Positions 6,771 to 12,926 of a stretch of 12,926 nt of DNA are shown here, piece by piece. Numbering within the stretch: the first letter of the stretch is position 1; each line of letters starts with the position of its first letter. A model generated the notes under the pieces. The model ran no database searches, was not told the DNA's origin, and saw nothing but the letters and a program-made list of their open reading frames with translations. The stretch is from JASFEQ01 sp050122535 (GTDB lineage Bacteria; Desulfobacterota; DSM-4660; Desulfatiglandales; HGW-15): positions 1-12,926 of the forward strand of contig JASFIT010000086.1 in the NCBI GenBank assembly GCA_050122535.1. The letters run 5' to 3'. A program made the position numbers and the translations under genes.

Positions 6771-6804
6771 TTCCATCCAAGACCATGGTCAAAGATAGAT
6801 GGAA
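6771..6804. promoter_or_regulatory. Nested inverted repeat upstream of livK
   Basis: TTCCATC (6771-6777) and GATGGAA (6798-6804) form 7-bp inverted arms around a perfect 10-bp palindrome GACCATGGTC (6781-6790), the two nearly concentric. It lies 40-73 nt before the livK start, in the 192-nt gap between livM and livK. It could be a dimeric regulator site or an mRNA hairpin that sets livK expression or 5' stability. No convincing -35/-10 pair was found beside it. Confidence 0.35.
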
Positions 6805-6923
6805 TCCACAACCAAAAACGTTTAACTCGCCCTAGGATTCAAACGGAATATCCGGTCGACGGAATTACCAAAGGACGGGTTTTCTCTTCTTCCAAATATT
6901 GCGACACCAATCATCCAATGCAG

Positions 6924-7961
6924 CTAATACCTAAAGGGCCATGTTTTCCAATATAACTTGACTCTCGTATATATCCCAAATAGGCCTTTGGGCTCAAAGA
7001 GCAACGTCAGTACAATGATCGACCCGAATATCCCCAATTTGAAGTCTACGATGAACCCACTTAGCGTTGGATAAGCCTCTTTGAATAGATCGACGAGATA
7101 CACAATCCCGTGGGGGATTCCGGTAATCAGAATGGCCCCAAGAATTGAACCTAAGATGGTACCCAAGCCGCCCATGATGATCATGGCGATGTAGGCTATG
7201 GAGAGGGATAAATCGAAGTTCCCTGGAACGATCCATTTATGGTAGTGGGCCATGAGGCAACCCGCCACCCCTGCATAGAAGGAGCTTATGCCGAAGGCCA
7301 TGATCTTGTATTTTGCAAGGGAGATTCCCATGGTCTCGGCAGCAATATCCCTGTCCCTGATGGCTATGAAGCTCCTGCCGATCTTCGTGCGAGCAATATT
7401 TTTTGCGCACAGGGCGGCAAGAGATGCAAACGTCATAATTAAGTAAAAGAAATGCCTTTCTGTCTTGATGGTGAAGCCACCAATATCTATTTTCTTTACA
7501 CCGATTCCCATGTCGCCTTGGGTCAAATCCCAATGGAAAAGAACGTATTCCACGATAAAGCTGAAGGCCAAGGTTCCCAGCGCCAGGTAAAGCCCTTTCA
7601 ATCGCAATGATGGGATCCCGACGATGAACCCCAGAAAAGCTGCCATAAGGCCCGACAGCGGGAGAGAAACAAAAAAGGGAATATTGAGTCTGCCCGTCAA
7701 AAGCGCTGAGCTATAGGCACCGATCGCCAGAAAGGCACCGTGGCCGATGGATATCTGACCTGTATAACCAACAAGTAAATTAAGGCCCAGTGCACCGATC
7801 GTAGCAATACCCATTTCGTTGAGGATGCTTAACTGGTAGCGTGTCAGAAAAAAGGGGGAAACGAGCATTAGCGCCAAGAGTATACCCAGCCAGGCTTTGA
7901 CCCATAGATTTTGGAACAGGGCCATATCCTCTCTATAGCTTACCTTATACCGACTACCCAT
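6924..7961 (-). CDS. livM: HAAT-family ABC transporter permease LivM
   Basis: The 345-residue inner-membrane protein is mostly hydrophobic, with about eight to ten membrane segments. It has the LivM signature GLNLLVGYTGQISIGHGAF and the cytoplasmic EAA-type loop AAETMGISLAKYKIMAFGISS that contacts the ATPases, and it ends with KLGIFGSIIVLTLLFEPKGLFG, typical of the family. It forms the translocation channel with LivH. The start at 7961 is preceded by a GGTGAG site 5 nt upstream. A second ATG at codon 13 has GAGAGG only 2 nt away, so the first is preferred. It follows livH by 25 nt. Confidence 0.95.
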   Translation of the reverse strand: MGSRYKVSYREDMALFQNLWVKAWLGILLALMLVSPFFLTRYQLSILNEMGIATIGALGLNLLVGYTGQISIGHGAFLAIGAYSSALLTGRLNIPFFVSLPLSGLMAAFLGFIVGIPSLRLKGLYLALGTLAFSFIVEYVLFHWDLTQGDMGIGVKKIDIGGFTIKTERHFFYLIMTFASLAALCAKNIARTKIGRSFIAIRDRDIAAETMGISLAKYKIMAFGISSFYAGVAGCLMAHYHKWIVPGNFDLSLSIAYIAMIIMGGLGTILGSILGAILITGIPHGIVYLVDLFKEAYPTLSGFIVDFKLGIFGSIIVLTLLFEPKGLFGIYTRVKLYWKTWPFRY

Positions 7962-7986
7962 AGGCGCTCACCGACTCAGATAGGTT

Positions 7987-8886
7987 CTAGACACGCTCCA
8001 CCTCTTCTTTACCAAAGATCCCGTGGGGCCGGATCATCAGCACGAGGATCATAATGGCAAAGGCGGTTACGTCCTTTATATCTCCGAAATGAAAATTCCC
8101 CAACTCGAGACCGCTCAGGTAACTGGCTGCAAGGCCCTCAACGATGCCGATAATGAAACCACTGAGGATGGCTCCCCCGAGACTCTCCATCCCACCAAGG
8201 ATGGCTGCGGACATGGCCTTGATTCCCGTATGGCTCATGCCGGTATGGACAAAACTCTTTTCCGCCAAGAAAATACCAGCAACCACCGCGACCAGTGAGC
8301 CTATGGCCCAGGCCACCATATGGATTTTTTTCACATTGATTCCCATCAGTCCTGCTGCGTCCGAATCTTCTGCGGTCCCTCTCATCGCGACCCCTAAAAG
8401 GGATCGATTGAAAAAAAACATAAAAAGGATAAGGAGGAGAATGGAAAACCCGATGGTGTATAAAGCTGCATGAGAAAAAATGATTCCTGAGATGGTGAGG
8501 GTTTTTTCCGTGAAGGGTGAGTGAATAGAATAATACTGGTGCCCCCATGTTAGACCTGCAAGGCAGGTGAGTATACTGGCTAGCCCCAGGGTCACCATGA
8601 TGGTTGAGTAGATGGGCTGCCCAACCAGCCTTCTGAAAAATAGGATATCGATCAGCATTCCAAGTAAAATGCCGAGGGCAATGGCAATTAAAAAGGATAG
8701 GAGATAGGGGACATTGTGCAGTGTCGCGAAGTGATAGCAGATAAAAGCCCCAACCATGCACAATTCGCCCTGGGCAAAGTTGAGAATACCCGTTGATTTA
8801 AAGATCAAAACGAATCCGAGGGCAATCAGGGCGTAAATGGCACCCGTGGCTAATCCGTTGAAAATGATTTCTATGATCTTTTCCAT
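7987..8886 (-). CDS. livH: HAAT-family ABC transporter permease LivH
   Basis: The 299-residue membrane protein has about eight hydrophobic segments and the classic LivH features: GLATGAIYALIALGFVLIFK at the N-terminus, STGILNFAQGELCMVGAF, AMRGTAEDSDAAGLMGINV (EAA loop for ATPase contact), and ILGGMESLGGAILSGFIIGI near the C-terminus. It pairs with LivM. The ATG at 8886 has only a poor ribosome site. The gene begins 54 nt after the acyl-CoA synthetase stop, which interrupts the usual livHMGF block. A 207-codon open frame inside it (8138-8761) on the same strand is a frame shadow. Confidence 0.95.
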   Translation of the reverse strand: MEKIIEIIFNGLATGAIYALIALGFVLIFKSTGILNFAQGELCMVGAFICYHFATLHNVPYLLSFLIAIALGILLGMLIDILFFRRLVGQPIYSTIMVTLGLASILTCLAGLTWGHQYYSIHSPFTEKTLTISGIIFSHAALYTIGFSILLLILFMFFFNRSLLGVAMRGTAEDSDAAGLMGINVKKIHMVAWAIGSLVAVVAGIFLAEKSFVHTGMSHTGIKAMSAAILGGMESLGGAILSGFIIGIVEGLAASYLSGLELGNFHFGDIKDVTAFAIMILVLMIRPHGIFGKEEVERV

Positions 8887-8912
8887 GGCATAGGCTAGAG
8901 CATCGGGTCAAA

Positions 8913-8933
8913 ATCTCGCATCTCAGATCTCAG
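8913..8933. repeat. Three tandem 7-bp repeats between synthetase and livH
   Basis: ATCTCGC, ATCTCAG and ATCTCAG follow one another on the plus strand in the 54-nt gap. The last two units are identical. A short tandem array like this may arise by slippage. It overlaps AGATCT and could affect local mRNA structure, but no known element is recognised. Confidence 0.4.
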
Positions 8934-8940
8934 ATACTCG

Positions 8941-10749
8941 TCAAGGAGATCTGTATATCTCCTCGATCTCCTTTTCAAAACGTTCGGCTATCACCTTTCT
9001 TTTGACCTTCTGGGTGGCTGTGAGCTCTTCATCATCCTGATCCAATTCTTTCTCTAAGATTTTAAACTTCTTAATCGTCTCTGCGCGAGCAAGGGTTTCG
9101 TTGACCTTTTCAATCTCATCCTTTACGAGTTCATTGACTTTAGGACTGTTGGCGAGGCTTTTATAAGTGGTATAGGGGATCTTGTTGCTTTGTGCCCAGT
9201 TTCCCACATTGTCGTATTCGATCTGGATCAAGGCCGTCAGGTATTTTCTTCCATCGCCGATGACGATGGCCTCTTTGATATATGGGCTGCATTTCATCCT
9301 GTTCTCGATTTCAGATGGAGAAATATTCTTTCCTCCGGACGTGATGATGATGTCTTTTTTCCGGTCAACGATATACAGGTGCCCATCTTCATCCATTTGT
9401 CCCACATCACCGGTATGCAGCCAACCGTCGCACAAGATCTCCTGGGTTGATTCGGGATCTCGGTAGTAGCCGGCAAACACGGAGTCTGCTTTGATGAGGA
9501 TTTCTCCGTCTTCGGCCAGATGAAGTTTAACGGACCGGATCGGTTGACCAACGGAACCCGGCTTTATCTCATCATGGGGACCCGTTCCTCCTCCACAACT
9601 CTCGGTCAGGGCCCACATCTCAATGGCAAAAATGCCTAGGGAGTGGTAGAACTTGAGTATTTCTGGGGCGACAGGGGCACCACCACTCATCAGTAATCTG
9701 CAATTGAGGAGCCCCAACTTGTCTCTTAAAGACCTGAAGCTGCAAAGATAACCCAATCCATAAAGAATGAGCCACAAGAGGGGTACACGTTGTTTGGCCA
9801 TCCTGTATTTTGCAATCTTTTTCCCTACGGGTTCCCAGAAATCATAGACAAATCTCTTAAAGCGGGTGGTATCCTGGAGTTTTATTTGAATGGTGGAGTG
9901 CATTTTTTCCAGGATTCTAGGGACTGCCGCAAAAAAGGTGGGGGATATGTCCTGGATATTCTGTTGAACGGTGTCTATGGATTCGGCAAAGTTGATCGTG
10001 TAGCCAAATATAAGGGGAATGCCTATGGAAACACCCTGTTCAAGAATATGGCAGAGCGGAAGGTATGAGACCACGGAATCTTCTTCAGTGAACTGAAAAA
10101 TATCATTGATCGCAACCAGATTATATATATGATTCTGGTGTGTTATCATACAGCCCTTGGGAGGCCCCGTGGTTCCCGATGTGTAAATCATAAACGCCAC
10201 ATCTTCAGCCTTGGTCTGCGCTACAAGTTCTTCAAATTTATCGGGGTTTTTCTCATGGGCTTCCCTTCCTAACGCCTCAACCTCCCCGTAACTGACGATC
10301 ATGGGATCATCATAGTGGCGAAGGCCCTTCATATCGATGACAATAATTCTTTCCAACAAGGGCAGTTGCTCTTTTACCTCCAGCACCTTATCTGTCTGTT
10401 CCTGATCTTCAACAACGATAAACCGAGACCTGGAATGATCAACGATATATTTTACCTGTTCCTTCGAATTGGTGGGATAGATACCGATTGCTATCCCTCC
10501 CAGACTCTGGATAGCGAGGTCAGCAAACACCCACTCAGGACAATTTTCGCTGAGGATTGAGGCATGATCGCCCTTTTTCATCCCGAGTTCCAAGAGACCG
10601 AGACAAAAAAACCGAACCCTTTCCAGATAGGCTTTCCATGAGATTTCCTGCCAGATCCCCTTGTATTTTTCCCGCATCGCCACCCGTTCACCATACATGC
10701 GAGCCTTTTCCATCAAAAGCTTGGGGTACGTGGCACTTGATTCTTCCAT
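8941..10749 (-). CDS. AMP-forming acyl-CoA synthetase, long-chain/FadD15-like type
   Basis: The 602-residue enzyme activates a carboxylic acid as acyl-AMP and then acyl-CoA. It shows the ANL motifs in order: phosphate loop YTSGTTGPPKG (189-199), MWALTESCG (378-386), GWLHTGDVG (442-450), DRKKDIIITSGGKNISP (462-478), and the C-terminal lysine region TATQKVKRK (probably Lys581). The length and the large helical insert near 280-345 match long-chain-type synthetases. The ATG at 10749 is chosen because GAGGG lies 8 nt upstream; a TTG at 10764 would place that site inside the gene. It sits between livG and livH, within the transporter cassette, which suggests that uptake and CoA trapping are coupled. 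The substrate could be a fatty, branched or aryl-alkyl acid and cannot be fixed from sequence. Confidence 0.93.
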   Translation of the reverse strand: MEESSATYPKLLMEKARMYGERVAMREKYKGIWQEISWKAYLERVRFFCLGLLELGMKKGDHASILSENCPEWVFADLAIQSLGGIAIGIYPTNSKEQVKYIVDHSRSRFIVVEDQEQTDKVLEVKEQLPLLERIIVIDMKGLRHYDDPMIVSYGEVEALGREAHEKNPDKFEELVAQTKAEDVAFMIYTSGTTGPPKGCMITHQNHIYNLVAINDIFQFTEEDSVVSYLPLCHILEQGVSIGIPLIFGYTINFAESIDTVQQNIQDISPTFFAAVPRILEKMHSTIQIKLQDTTRFKRFVYDFWEPVGKKIAKYRMAKQRVPLLWLILYGLGYLCSFRSLRDKLGLLNCRLLMSGGAPVAPEILKFYHSLGIFAIEMWALTESCGGGTGPHDEIKPGSVGQPIRSVKLHLAEDGEILIKADSVFAGYYRDPESTQEILCDGWLHTGDVGQMDEDGHLYIVDRKKDIIITSGGKNISPSEIENRMKCSPYIKEAIVIGDGRKYLTALIQIEYDNVGNWAQSNKIPYTTYKSLANSPKVNELVKDEIEKVNETLARAETIKKFKILEKELDQDDEELTATQKVKRKVIAERFEKEIEEIYRSP

Positions 10750-10787
10750 GGATGATGCCCTCAAAGGATTTTTCGATTTGAAATTGG

Positions 10788-10904
10788 TCAGGAGATGGCT
10801 TCCTTGTCCTGAAGGCCTTCGGGAATCCTCACAATGAGTTTGCGTTTTAAAGTTTTGGGGTGCATTTCATTATCGGTTTTCTGAAACAAGAATAGCGCAG
10901 TCAT
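10788..10904 (-). CDS. Possible 38-residue small protein between livG and the synthetase
   Basis: An ATG follows the livG TAA with no gap (TAAATG) and opens a 38-codon frame ending at TGA 10788-10790. The product starts MTALFLFQKTDNEMHPK and continues with a basic KRKLIVRIPEGLQ-like part ending KEAIS. GAGAGG lies 11 nt before the ATG, within livG. The stop-start junction and plausible composition favour translation, but the ORF is short and unrecognised. It fills most of the 155-nt gap before the synthetase, which otherwise holds only a 10-bp palindrome GAAGGCCTTC (10811-10820). Confidence 0.3.
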   Translation of the reverse strand: MTALFLFQKTDNEMHPKTLKRKLIVRIPEGLQDKEAIS

Positions 10905-11696
10905 TTAACCATCTGCCTCTCCCAGGTATGCGCTGATCACTTCAGGGTTTTTTGCGATATCCTGGGGAGAGCCTTCTGCGATCTTTGTCCCAAAATTCAG
11001 GACAGAGACCCTGTCAGAGAGATCCATGACCAGGCCCATATCATGTTCAACAAGGATAATGGTAACATCCATCTCTTCATTGATGTCCAGAATATAACGG
11101 GCCATATCCTCCCTTTCCTCAAGATTCATTCCGCTTACTGGCTCGTCTATCAGAAGGAGTTTCGGCTCCATGGCGAGGGCACGACCAAGCTCTACCCTTT
11201 TTTGCAGTCCATGAGGCAGACTCGCAACCGGGGTCTTTCGAATGGCCTGAAGATCCAAAAATTCTACGATTTCCTCCACCTTATCTCGACATTTCATTTC
11301 TTCTTTCAAACACTTACCAATATAAAGGGCCGCTCTCAGAAAGCTATACTCAGAAAGGTGACCTCGCGCGGACATCATATTGTCAAGGACCGTCATCCCT
11401 TGGAAGAGCTCGATGTTCTGAAAGGCCCTTGCTATGCCGAGCCGGGCTATCTCCGGAGGCTTAAATCCGGTGATTTCCTTACCCTCGAACCTGATGTGAC
11501 CCCTCTGGGCACGGTAAATTCCGCTTGTACAATTAAATAATGTGGTCTTCCCGGCCCCATTCGGTCCAATGATAGAGTAGATTTCCCCCTGTGTAACGGA
11601 GAGGGATACCTTGTGGAGGGCTTGAATGCCTCCAAAACTGATGGAAATATCTTCCACGTCCAACTGAAATGGGTGATCATCCCTCAAGACAGCCAC
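10905..11696 (-). CDS. livG: HAAT-family ABC transporter ATPase LivG
   Basis: The 263-residue ATPase drives import with LivF. It has Walker A GPNGAGKTT (44-52), Q-loop FQNIELF (92-98), Walker B LLLIDEP (180-186) and H-loop VEHD (216-219), plus the LivG-type C-terminal segment EGSPQDIAKNPEVISAYLG. The ABC signature reads LPHGLQKR (160-167) instead of LSGGQQ; comparable degenerate signatures are common in LivG, so this does not suggest inactivity. The GTG at 11696 overlaps the end of livF by 13 nt. An alternative TTG at 11687 would overlap the livF stop by TTGA. Either way the two ATPases are translationally coupled. Confidence 0.95.
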   Translation of the reverse strand: MAVLRDDHPFQLDVEDISISFGGIQALHKVSLSVTQGEIYSIIGPNGAGKTTLFNCTSGIYRAQRGHIRFEGKEITGFKPPEIARLGIARAFQNIELFQGMTVLDNMMSARGHLSEYSFLRAALYIGKCLKEEMKCRDKVEEIVEFLDLQAIRKTPVASLPHGLQKRVELGRALAMEPKLLLIDEPVSGMNLEEREDMARYILDINEEMDVTIILVEHDMGLVMDLSDRVSVLNFGTKIAEGSPQDIAKNPEVISAYLGEADG

Positions 11697-12478
11697 CGCT
11701 TTCTTCTCTTGTAGTGTTTCACTTCCCGAAAACTCTTTTTCGCACCCACTTCGGTGAGACCCAGGTAAAATTCCCGGATGTCTCTGTCCTTGCGTAGAAC
11801 TTTGCTCGGGCCCTCCATGACAACCCTTCCGTTCTCCAATATATACCCGTAATGGGCGATGGATAGAGCCACATTTGCATTCTGTTCCACGAGCAGGATA
11901 GCCACATTTTGCTGACGATTAATCCGGCTAATGATCTCAAAAATTTTGGACGCGACTGACGGGGCCAGTCCGAGTGATGGTTCGTCCATCATAATAAGTT
12001 TGGGCTCAGCCATGAGTGCCCTGGCGATAACCAGCATCTGTTGCTCTCCACCACTCAGATATCCGGCCTGCTGCTTCCCACGGTTCTTTAGTATGGGGAA
12101 GTAACTAAACACCAGGTTTCTGTTTTCTGAAAACTTTTTTCTATTTTCTAAGGTATAGGAGCCGATGACCACATTTTCTTCTACGGTCAACTCGGCAAAG
12201 ACCCTCCGTCCCTCCGGCACCTGTAATATCCCTCTCTCGACGACCTGATAGGGCTCCTTTTCGTTGATAATTTTTCCTTCGAATTCAATGGTTCCATCTT
12301 CAATATGGAGGTCCAGCGTCTTTCGGATACCGGAAACCGTATTAATGGTTGTGGTTTTACCCGCACCATTTGCACCCAAGAGGGCAATAATTTTTGCCGG
12401 AGGAACTTCCAGGGAAATCCCTCTTAAGGCAAGGATTATATCTTTGTAAGTGGTTTCGAGGTTTGTGATCCTAAGCAT
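11684..12478 (-). CDS. livF: HAAT-family ABC transporter ATPase LivF
   Basis: This ATPase is 264 residues long. Motifs are Walker A GANGAGKT (35-42), Q-loop region LQVPEGRRVF (85-94) typical of LivF, signature LSGGEQQ (141-147), Walker B LIMMDEPSLGLAP (161-173), and VEQN (197-200), in which Gln replaces the switch His, as is usual in LivF. The C-terminus carries an unusually basic tail (KHYKRRKRW) beyond the common LivF end near EFYLG. ATG at 12478 is chosen with AGGTG 6 nt upstream; a GTG at 12487 lacks a ribosome site. It is the first transporter gene, after a 151-nt gap from the upstream SDR. Confidence 0.94.
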   Translation of the reverse strand: MLRITNLETTYKDIILALRGISLEVPPAKIIALLGANGAGKTTTINTVSGIRKTLDLHIEDGTIEFEGKIINEKEPYQVVERGILQVPEGRRVFAELTVEENVVIGSYTLENRKKFSENRNLVFSYFPILKNRGKQQAGYLSGGEQQMLVIARALMAEPKLIMMDEPSLGLAPSVASKIFEIISRINRQQNVAILLVEQNANVALSIAHYGYILENGRVVMEGPSKVLRKDRDIREFYLGLTEVGAKKSFREVKHYKRRKRWLS

Positions 12479-12544
12479 AGCCAGCACCTAAGACAAAGTA
12501 GGGTCTGTTGATCTTTGTTGGTTGTCCTTTGCAGAACACATAGG

Positions 12545-12574
12545 ATATTACCCTCACCTGCACCGATGCCTCAA
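12545..12574 (-). promoter_or_regulatory. Weak sigma-70-type promoter candidate before livF
   Basis: In the minus-strand gap before livF, TTGAGG (12569-12574) and TAATAT (12545-12550) are separated by 18 nt. Each matches four of six consensus bases. It lies about 70 nt before the livF start and could start a transporter transcript separate from the SDR gene. Resemblance is weak, and read-through from the SDR gene is equally possible. Confidence 0.22.
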
Positions 12575-12601
12575 GTCAGATGGGGAGATAGCCATGCAAG
12601 A

Positions 12602-12627
12602 AACGGAAAACAATTGCTAACGGAAAA
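12602..12627. repeat. 9-bp direct repeat just after the SDR stop
   Basis: AACGGAAAA occurs at 12602-12610 and again at 12619-12627, 17 bp apart start to start, with the palindrome CAATTG between them. It directly follows the SDR stop codon. No hairpin terminator is visible here. The pair could be half-sites for a regulator or chance. Confidence 0.3.
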
Positions 12628-12629
12628 GA

Positions 12630-12926
12630 TTAGAAAAATGCTCCACCATTGATCACCAGGACGTGCCCGGTCATGTAGTTGGTTGCACTTGAAGCCAGAT
12701 AAAGGGCCGCTTGGGCCATCTCATCAGGCGTTGCCACGACTTTAAGCGGGGTAAACTGAAATTCCAATTCCATGAGTTTCTCGTTCGTCCACAGGGCCTT
12801 GCTGAATTCTGTCTTCACAATGCGTGGCGCAATGGCATTGACTCGGACATTGTACGGACCCAGCTCAAGGGCCATAGCCTTGGTCAGCATGTTGATCCCG
12901 GCCTTGCTTATACAGTATGGGCCAAG
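12630..12926 (-). CDS. Short-chain dehydrogenase/reductase (partial, N-terminus off the window)
   Basis: The last 98 residues are visible. The first retained codons contain the catalytic YxxxK motif as YCISK, followed by AGINMLTKAMALELGPYNVR, then VNAIAPRIVKTEF and a C-terminal YMTGHVLVINGGAFF. These are the standard features of the classical SDR family after the active site: NAD(P)H cofactor, alcohol/ketone interconversion. The Rossmann GxxxGxG region lies outside the window, so cofactor preference cannot be read. The reading frame stays open to the edge, well beyond the ATG at 12890, so that ATG is internal. FabG-like or 3-hydroxyacyl-CoA dehydrogenase-like activity would fit the operon but is not shown. 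Confidence 0.9.
   Translation of the reverse strand, partial: LGPYCISKAGINMLTKAMALELGPYNVRVNAIAPRIVKTEFSKALWTNEKLMELEFQFTPLKVVATPDEMAQAALYLASSATNYMTGHVLVINGGAFF

Noticed and set aside
8138..8761. A 207-codon open frame on the minus strand
   Set aside because: It lies wholly inside livH in another frame. LivH has all its family motifs, while this frame gives a low-complexity, His/Arg/Ser-rich product with no domain.
10811..10820. Palindrome GAAGGCCTTC as a terminator
   Set aside because: The stem is only 3 bp around a 4-nt loop, flanked by mismatches, and no U-tract follows.
11043..11540. A 165-codon plus-strand open frame
   Set aside because: It is antisense to livG, which has all ATPase motifs; no ribosome site or family resemblance.
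10905..11696. Degenerate ABC signature (LPHGLQ) in LivG as a sign of inactivity
   Set aside because: Comparable variants are common in functional LivG proteins, and Walker A, Walker B and H-loop are intact.

Overview
All thirteen well-supported protein genes lie on the minus strand, so transcription runs from the right end of the window to the left. Gaps are short and several junctions overlap. The content is one catabolic and uptake operon, or a few co-directional ones. GC content is middling. The gene set combines a branched-chain-amino-acid-type ABC transporter (HAAT family), an acyl-CoA synthetase, an acyl-CoA dehydrogenase, a two-cluster ferredoxin with an FAD oxidoreductase, and a thiolase-like protein with a DUF35 partner. 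This resembles acid- and aromatic-degrading anaerobes of the Desulfobacterota (former Deltaproteobacteria). That assignment is inferred from gene content; no marker gene is present.

Layout in transcription order, from high to low coordinates. A short-chain dehydrogenase cut by the window edge (12630-12926) is followed by a 151-nt gap with a weak promoter candidate. The two ATPases livF and livG overlap by 13 nt. A possible 38-residue ORF starts directly at the livG stop codon. A long-chain-type acyl-CoA synthetase (8941-10749) sits inside the transporter cassette, before the permeases livH and livM and the periplasmic binding protein livK (5529-6731). After a 255-nt gap with a strong stem-loop come an FMN-dependent NMO-family oxidoreductase (4374-5273), an acyl-CoA dehydrogenase (3170-4315), a small 2x[4Fe-4S] ferredoxin (2926-3108) and an FAD oxidoreductase of the phytoene-desaturase/retinol-saturase type (1619-2929), translationally coupled to the ferredoxin by a GTGA overlap. 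A 174-nt gap with a good promoter candidate then precedes an SCP2-type thiolase-like protein (260-1444) and a DUF35 zinc-ribbon/OB protein (1-248, cut by the edge).

Working model (inference): the LivKHMGF transporter imports a carboxylic acid and the synthetase traps it as a CoA thioester. The acyl-CoA dehydrogenase, flavoprotein/ferredoxin pair, NMO-family flavoenzyme and SDR carry out oxidation or reduction steps on the acyl-CoA. The thiolase-like/DUF35 pair then cleaves a carbon-carbon bond. The thiolase-like protein has no cysteine at either classical catalytic position, so a retro-aldol reaction is as plausible as thiolysis. No CRISPR array, tRNA, rRNA, insertion sequence or phage gene was seen, and no gene-free stretch exceeds 300 bases.
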